Positions 1-4,933 are shown, numbered from the stretch's first letter. The stretch: 5,149 nt of DNA from DASVDK01 sp036381125 [NCBI: Thermodesulfobacteriota bacterium] (GCA_036381125.1 DASVDK010000297.1:1-5149); one strand, 5' to 3'. Translations and numbers: made by a program. Notes: generated from the letters alone by a model not told the origin.

Positions 1-290
1 GGGAGGTCCGGGGGAAGGCCGACCGACAGCTCGTGCGGGTCGGTCGCGAGGACCCGGGCGTCGCCCGCGTCGACACGCTCGCCCCCGGCGGAGAGGACCG
101 ACACCGTCGAGAAGGCCTCTTCGAGGGCGTCGCTGAACACCAGGACGACACGCGCGGGGACGCCGACCACGACCGCCCGGCGCCCTGGCTTCGCCTCGAC
201 CAGGCTTGCGTGGGCGAGCGCCGGGCGCGGCGCGGCGGTCGGGACGGCAAGGGCCGAGACCGCGAGCAGGGCAAAGGCAAGCGCACGCAT
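1..290 (-). CDS. copC: CopC-domain copper resistance protein (partial, C-terminus outside window)
   Basis: This is a periplasmic or exposed copper-binding protein of the CopC family, which buffers Cu in the envelope and often works with the membrane protein CopD. Ninety-six residues are visible. They begin with a signal peptide (about residues 1-26, hydrophobic AFALLAVSALAV, ending PALA) followed by HASLVEAKPG. Then come PARVVLVFSDALEEAF and a V-rich strand, the usual N-terminal CopC beta-sandwich pattern (AHA-L-x-x-x-P, then ARVxLxFS). Cleavage after A26 would leave His27 as the mature N-terminus, the position that ligates Cu(II) in characterised CopC proteins. The remaining Cu(II) ligands lie in the missing C-terminal part, so binding cannot be checked. 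The start lies 9 nt after the TAG of the preceding gene and has only a weak, badly spaced GGGA, which suggests translation coupled to that gene. A fusion to a CopD membrane domain beyond the edge cannot be excluded. Confidence 0.83.
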   Translation of the reverse strand, partial: MRALAFALLAVSALAVPTAAPRPALAHASLVEAKPGRRAVVVGVPARVVLVFSDALEEAFSTVSVLSAGGERVDAGDARVLATDPHELSVGLPPDL

Positions 291-299
291 GTCCCGATG

Positions 300-857
300 C
301 TACCGCCTCGGCGGGAACTCGGCCTCGGCCCGGTCCACCGGGCAGCCGAAGCCGCCGACGATCCCCTTGCGGGTCACCCCGCCGGCGAGCTGGACCACGC
401 TCAGGTCCTCGACCGGGTCCTGTCCCCTGGGGGTGCAGGTGAAGGTCACGTCGACCGGAGCGCCGCCGAGCGTCCCGAAGAGCCGGTAGGCGTACGTCGC
501 CGCGACCGTCGGGTAGAAGACCACCTCGTACTTGCCGGGGCTCCGATAGACCGGCTCGAGCGCGTAGACCTTCGAGGCGCCTTGCGCCTTCACCTCGACC
601 TGGAGGGTCTGGTCGAGCCCCGTGACCGGCTTCGCGCCGGCGGCCCGCGAGTCGAACGGCGCGGACGGGTCGGCCGCGAGGACCGTGAGGTCCACGCCGC
701 TCCGGTCGCCCGTGTACACCGGCTCGTTGAGCGAGCCGATCACGACGAGGTAGTCGGTTTCGCCCACCCGGAGGAGCTGGCGCTGGTGGGCGTGGGCGGG
801 CGCCGCCGCGAACAGGGCGAGCGCCGCCGCGAGCGCGAGGCATCGAGCGGTCGTCAT
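300..857 (-). CDS. Exported small protein of unknown function, in an apparent operon with copC
   Basis: Predicted 185-residue exported protein. Residues 1-23 form a signal peptide (MTTAR, then a hydrophobic A/L core ending APAHA). Cleavage after A23 gives a mature protein starting HQRQ. The rest looks all-beta: alternating strands include SLNEPVYTGDRSGVDLTV (about 42-59), YRSPGKYEVVFYPTVAATYAYRLFGTLGG (104-132) and VDVTFTC (135-141). The 'NEP-x-Y-x-G' strand followed later by 'TYxYxxFGTxxG' and a VDxTFT strand resembles an unnamed periplasmic family that I recall near copC/copD and similar genes. I cannot assign a biochemical function. Mature cysteines C141 and C172 could form a disulfide or bind metal. 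The ATG at 857 is chosen over upstream in-frame codons because it immediately precedes the signal peptide and has GAGGTG 5 nt upstream. The extra upstream residues would be Arg/Pro-rich and would bury the signal peptide. Confidence 0.8.
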   Translation of the reverse strand: MTTARCLALAAALALFAAAPAHAHQRQLLRVGETDYLVVIGSLNEPVYTGDRSGVDLTVLAADPSAPFDSRAAGAKPVTGLDQTLQVEVKAQGASKVYALEPVYRSPGKYEVVFYPTVAATYAYRLFGTLGGAPVDVTFTCTPRGQDPVEDLSVVQLAGGVTRKGIVGGFGCPVDRAEAEFPPRR

Positions 858-878
858 CGGAGCACCTCGTTCGCCGGG

Positions 879-901
879 CCTGCCGGCGATCGGCCGGCAG
901 G
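879..901 (-). promoter_or_regulatory. Perfect 9-bp inverted repeat just upstream of the copC-linked pair
   Basis: Arms CCTGCCGGC (879-887) and GCCGGCAGG (893-901) are perfectly complementary around a 5-nt centre. The repeat ends 10 bp before the GAGGTG ribosome binding site of the gene starting at 857. It could be an operator, a leader RNA hairpin, or a terminator for transcripts from the regulator gene. No T-run follows on the minus strand, which argues against a classical intrinsic terminator. Nine-bp perfect arms with a short loop are less expected by chance than the other GC-rich dyads here, but no protein or RNA partner can be named. Confidence 0.4.
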
Positions 902-1003
902 ACGGGTTCGGGGGCCGGCGCCTCGGCGGCCGGCCGTTGCGCCGGGCCGCTCGAGGCCTTGCGAGCGCACGCCGTCCGCGTCGCGGTCGGTCGGGCGGAT
1001 CGT

Positions 1004-1020
1004 GGCCCGGCGTCCGGGCC
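1004..1020. promoter_or_regulatory. Tight inverted repeat, candidate operator at +1 or terminator of the kinase-regulator operon
   Basis: GGCCCGG and CCGGGCC flank a 3-nt centre (cgt), giving a 7-bp perfect stem. It lies about 45 nt downstream of the response regulator stop codon, a normal distance for a terminator. It also lies just downstream of the candidate -10 hexamer at 1022-1027, overlapping the predicted transcription start (about 1015) of the copC-linked pair. No U-rich tract follows on the minus strand. The sequence therefore fits an operator or leader hairpin at least as well as a terminator. Confidence 0.35.
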
Positions 1021-1021
1021 G

Positions 1022-1051
1022 ATTCTAGAGGCGCGGGGGGAGGGCCGGCAA
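1022..1051 (-). promoter_or_regulatory. Candidate sigma70-like promoter for the copC-linked pair
   Basis: On the minus strand TTGCCG (1051-1046; four of six matches to TTGACA) is separated by 18 bp from TAGAAT (1027-1022; five of six matches to TATAAT). Transcription would begin near 1015 and run leftward into the genes at 857 and 290. In DNA this G+C-rich the AT-rich -10 is conspicuous. Supporting this, the downstream genes lie more than 200 bp from the regulator gene and so plausibly need their own promoter. Confidence 0.4.
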
Positions 1052-1064
1052 TCACCCGAAGGAG

Positions 1065-1724
1065 CTAGACGCAGTGGTCGCGGTCGAGACCGAGCCGCGT
1101 CGCGTACATGGCGAGGTCGACCCGGTTCTTGAGGTGCAGCTTCTGGACGATGTGCTTCAGGTGGTTCTTGACCGTCTGCTCGCTGATGCCGAGCGTCTCG
1201 CCGATCTCCCTGTTCGTCATGGCGCGGGCGACGAGCCGGAGCACCTCCGCCTCGCGCTCGGTGAGGCCGACCTCCGTCGGCGCGGGCGTGGGGGGCCTCG
1301 CGCCGGCGTCGAACTCCGCCAGGATCCGCGCCGCGACCTCACGCGGGATCGCGGCGTCGCCCGAGGCCAGGCGGCGCAGGTAGTCGAGCCAGTCGGCCGG
1401 GTGGAGGCGCTTGAGGAGGTAGCCCTGGGCCCCGCTGCGGATCGCCTCGAAGAGGTCGCGCGGGTCGTCGGACACCGTGAGGACGACGACCGTGACCTGC
1501 GGCGCCCGCCGCTTGACGAGCCTGGTCGCCAGCAGGCCGTCGCAGCGCGGCATCGCGAGGTCCATGAGCACCATGTCGGGCGACCGTTCCTCCACGAGGC
1601 GGAGCGCCTCGTGGCCGTCGGCCGCCTCGCCCACCACCTGGAACGCCGGGTCGCGGCCGAGGACCGACCGGATCGCGGCGCGTGCGTCCGGGCTGTCGTC
1701 GGCGATCACGAGGCGGACGGTCAT
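1065..1724 (-). CDS. NarL/FixJ-family two-component response regulator
   Basis: Cytoplasmic DNA-binding regulator of 219 residues, the usual NarL-family length. The N-terminal receiver domain (about 2-120) has the acidic pair D9/D10, phosphoacceptor D55 in VLMDLAMP, switch T83 in VVLTVSDD and K105 in GYLLK, so all catalytic positions are intact. A Pro/Ala-rich linker (about 140-152) leads to a LuxR-type helix-turn-helix (about 154-215: LTEREAEVLRLVARAMTNREIGETLG, then SEQTVKNHLKHIVQKL). It is the evident partner of the kinase encoded immediately upstream: the start ATG overlaps the kinase TGA as ATGA (1721-1724), and GGAGA sits 6 nt before the start, inside the kinase gene. The frame stays open upstream through the kinase gene, but that extension is Arg/Pro-rich shadow sequence, so the ATG at 1724 is preferred. 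Target genes are unknown; the adjacent copC-linked pair and the divergent protease are obvious candidates by position only. Confidence 0.95.
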   Translation of the reverse strand: MTVRLVIADDSPDARAAIRSVLGRDPAFQVVGEAADGHEALRLVEERSPDMVLMDLAMPRCDGLLATRLVKRRAPQVTVVVLTVSDDPRDLFEAIRSGAQGYLLKRLHPADWLDYLRRLASGDAAIPREVAARILAEFDAGARPPTPAPTEVGLTEREAEVLRLVARAMTNREIGETLGISEQTVKNHLKHIVQKLHLKNRVDLAMYATRLGLDRDHCV

Positions 1725-2548
1725 CGAGCGTCTCCAGGGAAGGTGACGGTGAGCCGCGCGCCGTGTCCCGGCGCGGACTCGACCTCGAGCGTACCGCCGA
1801 TGAGCTGGGCGCGCTCGGCCATGATGGCCAGGCCGAAGCCGCGGCCGCCGTTGTCGCCCGCCGGCGGGAAGCCCCGGCCGTCGTCGGCGATGACGAGGCG
1901 ATCCTTGCCGCCCGTGATCGACACGCGGGTCGCGCCGCCGTGACGGGCGGCGTTGGCCATCGCCTCGGAGACGATCGCGGTCAGGTGTTGCCGGCCCTGC
2001 GCGTCGAGGCGCGGCAGGGCGTCGACCGCCAGGGCGAACTCGAGCCCGAGGTCCGCCGCCACACGGCTCGCCTCGCGCCTGAGCGCCTCGACCGGGTCCT
2101 CCGCCGCCGAGTCGCGCTTGAGGTCCGCGATGACGGTCCGCACCTCGTCGTCGGCGCGGCCGACCTGCGTCTTGAGGAGCGCGATGCGCGCGCGCGCCCG
2201 CTCGGTGGCGCCGGCGGCGAGGTCCTCGTCCAGCTCCTCGAGCTTGACGCGCACGAGGAAGAGCGCCTGGGCGACGCCGTCGTGCATGTCGCGGCCGATC
2301 CGCTGCCGCTCGGTCAGCACGGCCGCCTCGGCGCGGGCGCGGGAGAGCTCCCGTTCCGCGCGGCTCACCAGGCGGGTGAAGTACCGCACGAAGGCGAGGA
2401 CGCTGCCCCCCGCCAGGGCGGCCGCCAGGGCGTTGCCCCCGAAGCCGGGCAGCGCGTCGGCGAACCAGTGGTGCCGCGCGAACTCGAAGAGGCCGACGAG
2501 GAGGGCCGGCAAGAGGACGGCGAGCCACTGGACACGGGCGTGGGTCAT
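1721..2548 (-). CDS. Membrane sensor histidine kinase, NarX/DesK/LiaS type (HisKA_3)
   Basis: Sensor kinase of 275 residues that should phosphorylate the regulator encoded next. Two membrane segments (about 8-23 and 41-58) enclose a short external loop of about 15-18 residues with R25-H26-H27-W28. No periplasmic, PAS or GAF sensor domain is present. A helical stretch (59-83) leads to the HisKA_3 dimerisation domain with the phosphorylated His89 in RDMHDGVAQALF. The ATPase domain (about 185-270) has the N box with N199 (SEAMANAARHGG), the G1 box DDGRGF (222-227) and the G2 region GRGFGLAIMAERA (235-247). All catalytic motifs look intact. The ATG at 2548 is chosen because GAGGTG lies 4 nt upstream; an alternative in-frame start at 2581 would add 11 residues and overlap the divergent protease gene. 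The tiny sensor region suggests it senses the membrane itself or relies on a partner protein. The signal cannot be read from the sequence. Confidence 0.93.
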   Translation of the reverse strand: MTHARVQWLAVLLPALLVGLFEFARHHWFADALPGFGGNALAAALAGGSVLAFVRYFTRLVSRAERELSRARAEAAVLTERQRIGRDMHDGVAQALFLVRVKLEELDEDLAAGATERARARIALLKTQVGRADDEVRTVIADLKRDSAAEDPVEALRREASRVAADLGLEFALAVDALPRLDAQGRQHLTAIVSEAMANAARHGGATRVSITGGKDRLVIADDGRGFPPAGDNGGRGFGLAIMAERAQLIGGTLEVESAPGHGARLTVTFPGDAR

Positions 2549-2574
2549 GGTGCACCTCGGCTCTATAATGAAGC
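2549..2574. promoter_or_regulatory. 26-bp divergent gap with perfect -10 hexamer (likely leaderless start of the protease gene)
   Basis: The kinase (leftward) and protease (rightward) start codons are only 26 bp apart. On the plus strand a perfect TATAAT lies at 2564-2569, leaving just gaagc before the protease ATG at 2575. Transcription would start at or beside the A of that ATG, giving a leaderless mRNA; consistently, no Shine-Dalgarno sequence precedes the ATG. No good -35 is seen at 16-18 bp (the region reads tgggtc), and the TGn of an extended -10 is absent. On the minus strand the same AT island reads CATTAT (2570-2565), a poorer -10 that could serve the kinase, followed by GAGGTG. The two promoters would overlap and probably compete. 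Confidence 0.55.
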
Positions 2575-3606
2575 ATGTCAAGACGTCGTTCTCTCAGGCT
2601 CGTCGCGGGCCGACCCGCCCCCGGCGCGCCGTCGTCACCCCGGTCGCCCGACACGCCGAGCGACCTCGATCTGCTCGACGCCTACTCGAGCGCCGTCGTC
2701 TCCGTCGTCGAGGCGGTCGGTCCGGCCGTCGTCAGCCTCTCGGTCGGCGCGGGCCCACGCGAGGGCGCCGCGCGCGGCGAGCGGAGCGGCGCCGGCTCGG
2801 GCGTCATCTTCGCCCCGGACGGCTACGTCCTCACCAACAGCCACGTCGTGAGCGGCGCCACGCGGCTCACCGCCACGCTCACCGACGGCCGTACGCTCGG
2901 GGCCACGCTGGTCGGCGACGACCCGGCCACCGACCTCGCCGTGGTCCGCCTCGCCGCCGACGGCCTTCCCTACGCCGAGTTCGGCGACTCCGCGCGGCTC
3001 CGGGTGGGGCAGCTCGTCATCGCCATCGGCAACCCCTTCGGCTTCGCCTCCACCGTCTCGGCCGGCGTCGTCTCGGCCCTCGGCCGCACGCTGCGCAGCC
3101 GGAGCGGCCGCCTCATCGAGGGGGTCATCCAGACCGACGTGGCGCTGAACCCCGGCAACTCCGGCGGCCCGCTCGTCGACTCGCGCGGCCGCGTCGTGGG
3201 CATCAACACGGCCGTCGTCGCGATGGCCCAGGGCCTCAGCTTCGCCGTGCCGGTCGCCACCGCGAAGTGGGTCGTCCCGCAGCTCCTCGCCGAGGGGCGG
3301 GTGCGCCGGGGGTGGCTCGGCCTCGCCGCACGCGAGCGGCCGCTCGACCGACGTCTCGCGCGGGCGCACGGCCTCGACCAGGCGACCGCCGTGGAGGTCC
3401 TCTCCGTCGAGCCGGGCGGACCGGCGGCCTCGGCCGGCCTGGCCGAGGGGGACCTCGTGGTCGGCGTGGAGGACCGACCGGTCGGCAGCGTCGACGACCT
3501 CCACCGGTTCCTCGCGGAGTGGCCCATCGGCCGGCCGGCGCGGCTCGGCGTGCTTCGCCGCGCGTCGCGGCTCGATCTCCGGGTCGAGCCGGCGCCGGCT
3601 CCGTAA
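2575..3606 (+). CDS. HtrA/DegP-type serine protease (S1C) with one PDZ domain, no visible export signal
   Basis: Trypsin-fold protease of 343 residues, of the family that degrades misfolded proteins or cleaves regulatory substrates. The catalytic triad is intact: H90 in TNSHVV, D120 in TDLAVV and S196 in NPGNSGGPL. The protease domain spans about 45-235, including the family signature GSGVIFAPDGYVLTNSHV and IAIGNPFGF. One PDZ domain follows (about 240-338), beginning with the carboxylate-binding loop GWLGLA (246-251) and containing GPAASAGLAEGDLVVGV; a second PDZ is absent, so the layout is DegS/HtrA-like rather than DegP-like. The N-terminal 35 residues are Arg/Pro/Ser-rich with no hydrophobic stretch, so neither signal peptide nor membrane anchor is evident. 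No other ATG or GTG start in frame would create one. It may therefore act in the cytoplasm, or leave by another route. It is divergent from the kinase operon and may be co-regulated with it. Confidence 0.93.
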   Translation: MSRRRSLRLVAGRPAPGAPSSPRSPDTPSDLDLLDAYSSAVVSVVEAVGPAVVSLSVGAGPREGAARGERSGAGSGVIFAPDGYVLTNSHVVSGATRLTATLTDGRTLGATLVGDDPATDLAVVRLAADGLPYAEFGDSARLRVGQLVIAIGNPFGFASTVSAGVVSALGRTLRSRSGRLIEGVIQTDVALNPGNSGGPLVDSRGRVVGINTAVVAMAQGLSFAVPVATAKWVVPQLLAEGRVRRGWLGLAARERPLDRRLARAHGLDQATAVEVLSVEPGGPAASAGLAEGDLVVGVEDRPVGSVDDLHRFLAEWPIGRPARLGVLRRASRLDLRVEPAPAP

Positions 3607-3628
3607 GCCTTCCGGCCTCGCACACCCG

Positions 3629-3656
3629 CCCGGGATCGCCGCGCGGGCGTCCCGGG
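3629..3656 (+). terminator. Strong hairpin after the protease gene, candidate terminator without U-tract
   Basis: Starting 22 nt after the protease TAA, CCCGGGA (3629-3635) pairs perfectly with TCCCGGG (3650-3656). Inside, after a one-base bulge, CGCC (3637-3640) pairs with GGCG (3646-3649) around a GCGCG loop, giving an 11-bp stem in total. The downstream sequence (ggctcgcttcgg) has no T-run, so classical intrinsic termination is uncertain; it may protect the 3' end or assist factor-dependent termination. Position and stem strength favour a 3'-end function. Confidence 0.5.
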
Positions 3657-3671
3657 GGCTCGCTTCGGCGC

Positions 3672-3702
3672 TTCACAGGCGCGCCGCTCCCCGTGCTACC
3701 CT
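3672..3702 (+). promoter_or_regulatory. Candidate promoter of the pnt operon
   Basis: TTCACA (3672-3677; five of six matches to TTGACA) is followed after 19 bp by TACCCT (3697-3702). That hexamer keeps the key first T, A and last T of the -10 and is preceded by TGC (3694-3696), an extended -10. The long spacer and the modest -10 are weaknesses. Predicted transcription start is about 3708-3710, leaving a leader of about 80 nt before the pntAA ATG. Confidence 0.42.
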
Positions 3703-3720
3703 GTGGCGATCCTTCCACAG
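3701..3720 (+). promoter_or_regulatory. Inverted repeat CTGTGG-N8-CCACAG at the predicted pnt transcription start
   Basis: Six-bp perfect arms, CTGTGG (3701-3706) and CCACAG (3715-3720), are separated by 8 nt, giving a 20-bp dyad. It overlaps the last bases of the candidate -10 and the expected +1. That position suits a repressor operator; a hairpin at the 5' end of the mRNA is the alternative. The cognate regulator, if any, is unknown. Confidence 0.35.
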
Positions 3721-3776
3721 CCAGAAAGGCCTGCTGGCACCGTGACCCGTCAGCGCGTTCGGTCCCGTGCGAGAGA

Positions 3777-3781
3777 GGGAG
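3777..3781 (+). promoter_or_regulatory. Ribosome binding site deciding the pntAA start
   Basis: GGGAG, inside the purine run GAGAGAGGGAG, lies 6 nt before the ATG at 3788. It supports that start over an in-frame GTG at 3767, which would add seven residues (MRERESA) that the family does not need. Confidence 0.7.
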
Positions 3782-3787
3782 TCGGCG

Positions 3788-4933
3788 ATGAAAGTTGGCG
3801 TCCCTGCGGAGATCCTTGCCGGTGAGCGTCGAGTGGCCCTCGTGCCGGAGACGGTGGGCCGCCTCGTCAAGGCAAAGGTTGGCGTGGTCGTGCAGGCCGG
3901 GGCCGGCGAGCGAGCCGGCTTCCCCGACCGGGAGTACGAGGCGGCCGGGGCGACGATCGTCGCCGGCGCGGCCGACGTCTTCCGGGACGCCGACGTGATC
4001 GTGAAGGTGCAGCGGCCGATGGCCGCCGACGGCCGTCACGAGGCCGACCTGCTGCGCGAGGGGCAGACGCTCATCGCTTTCCTGGCCCCCCTGGTGGACC
4101 ACGACCTGGTCCGCATGCTCGCGGCGCGCCGGGTGACCAGCTTCAGCATGGACGCGATCCCCCGCATCACGCGGGCGCAGAAGATGGACGCGCTCTCGTC
4201 GCAGGCCACGGTCGCCGGGTACCAGGCGGTGCTCATGGCCGCGACGCGGCTGCCCAAGTTCTTCCCGATGTTCATGACCGCGGCCGGCACCATCGCCCCG
4301 GCCAGGGTGCTCGTGATCGGCGCGGGGGTGGCGGGCCTCCAGGCGATCGCGACGGCGAAGCGTCTGGGCGCCGTGGTGTCGGCTTACGACACCCGGCCCG
4401 TCGTCAAGGAGCAGGTGCAGAGCCTCGGCGCGAAGTTCGTCGAGATCGACCTCGGCACCCGGGACACGGAGGGTTCGGGCGGCTACGCCAAGGCGCTCGG
4501 CGAGGACGTCCTCAGGCGCCAGCAGGAGCTGCTCGCCAGGACGGTCGCCGAGTCGGACGTCGTCATCACCACCGCCCAGGTGCCGGGCAAGAAGGCGCCG
4601 CGCATCGTCCCGGACGCCGTGATCCGGCAGATGCGGCCCGGCTCGGTCGTGGTCGACCTCGCGGCCGACCAGGGGGGCAACGTGGAGGGGACCGAGGCGG
4701 GGCGCGAGGTCGTCAGGCACGGGGTCCTCCTCGTGGGGGCCTCGAACCTCCCCGCGAGCATCCCCTTCCACGCGAGCCAGATGTACTCCCGCAACGTCCA
4801 CGCGCTCCTCGCGGACATGCTGGACAAGGAGGGCAACCTCGTCCTGAACTTCGAGGACGAGGTCATCCGCGAGAGCTGCATCACGCGCGACGGCAAGGTC
4901 GTCCACGGCCCGACCGCGGCGCTGGTCGGCTAG
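3788..4933 (+). CDS. pntAA: NAD(P)+ transhydrogenase, subunit alpha part 1 (domain I, NAD(H)-binding)
   Basis: Peripheral NAD(H)-binding subunit (381 residues) of the proton-translocating transhydrogenase, which moves hydride from NADH to NADP+ using the proton gradient. The length and the separate domain I match the split, Rhodospirillum rubrum-type enzyme (about 384 residues) rather than the fused E. coli PntA. The N-terminal alanine dehydrogenase/PNT lobe starts MKVGVPAEILAGERRVALVPETV. The nicotinamide-contacting loop RITRAQKMDALSSQ has R126, Q131, D134 and S137 at exactly the spacing of the R127/Q132/D135/S138 set known in R. rubrum. The Rossmann motif is G178-A-G-V-A-G183 with D201 (SAYDTRP) ending the second strand, the acid expected for NAD rather than NADP. 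VPGKKAPRIV and PGSVVVDLAADQGGN follow, as in the family. The similar alanine dehydrogenases are excluded by the AQKMDALSSQ loop and by the pntAB that follows after 15 nt. Confidence 0.96.
   Translation: MKVGVPAEILAGERRVALVPETVGRLVKAKVGVVVQAGAGERAGFPDREYEAAGATIVAGAADVFRDADVIVKVQRPMAADGRHEADLLREGQTLIAFLAPLVDHDLVRMLAARRVTSFSMDAIPRITRAQKMDALSSQATVAGYQAVLMAATRLPKFFPMFMTAAGTIAPARVLVIGAGVAGLQAIATAKRLGAVVSAYDTRPVVKEQVQSLGAKFVEIDLGTRDTEGSGGYAKALGEDVLRRQQELLARTVAESDVVITTAQVPGKKAPRIVPDAVIRQMRPGSVVVDLAADQGGNVEGTEAGREVVRHGVLLVGASNLPASIPFHASQMYSRNVHALLADMLDKEGNLVLNFEDEVIRESCITRDGKVVHGPTAALVG

Larger units (their letters stand above)
858..1064. other. Intergenic region with candidate promoter and inverted repeats
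   Basis: No believable gene lies here; the open frames that cross it are high-GC shadows of the flanking genes. It separates the end of the response regulator gene from the start of the copC-linked pair, both on the minus strand. It contains a promoter-like pair at 1022-1051, a tight dyad at 1004-1020, a looser dyad at 913-935 (7-bp arms GGCCGGC/GCCGGCC, 9-nt loop, of the kind chance supplies in GC-rich DNA) and a 9-bp-arm dyad at 879-901. If the promoter is real, the leader of the minus-strand transcript would be about 155-160 nt and strongly structured. Confidence 0.6.
3607..3787. other. Intergenic region between protease and transhydrogenase genes
   Basis: No gene is supported here. It contains a strong hairpin (3629-3656), a promoter-like pair with extended -10 (3672-3702), a dyad at the expected transcription start (3701-3720), a leader of about 80 nt and a purine-rich ribosome binding site. 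The protease and transhydrogenase genes therefore look like separate transcription units despite running in the same direction. I do not recognise the leader as a known riboswitch. Confidence 0.6.

Noticed and set aside
31-39. DPH in CopC (residues 84-86) as the Cu(II)-binding D-x-H motif
   Set aside because: In CopC proteins that motif lies near the C-terminus, in the segment resembling 'SADGHPV', after a strand not reached here. The DPHEL seen here precedes that strand, so the true ligands should lie outside the window.
33-1028. 331-codon open frame on the plus strand across the copC-linked pair
   Set aside because: The translation is Arg/Gly/Asp/Glu-rich low complexity, while the opposite strand encodes two clear signal-peptide proteins with ribosome binding sites or coupling. 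High-GC shadow.
858-1055. N-terminal extension of the gene at 300-857 by 66 residues
   Set aside because: It would place an Arg/Pro-rich stretch before an otherwise perfect signal peptide, and the ATG at 857 has a good ribosome binding site.
2529-2534. TGGACA as a -35 for the protease promoter
   Set aside because: It matches the -35 consensus well but is 29 bp from TATAAT, too far for a sigma70 promoter, and no -10 is present at the proper distance.
1725-2654. Upstream extension of the response regulator frame to a 529-residue protein
   Set aside because: The extra 310 residues are Arg/Pro/Ala-rich, lie over the kinase gene in a different frame, and carry no domain. The regulator has its own ATG with GGAGA 6 nt upstream.
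3678-3685. GGCGCGCC palindrome in the pnt upstream region
   Set aside because: An eight-base all-G/C palindrome is expected by chance in such GC-rich DNA, and it lies in the promoter spacer with no other support.
1953-3791. 612-codon plus-strand frame overlapping the kinase and protease genes
   Set aside because: It is Arg/Ala/Pro-rich throughout and lies in the wrong frame over the protease and antisense over the kinase. An ATG at 2568 in this frame sits inside the TATAAT region and leads only into this shadow.
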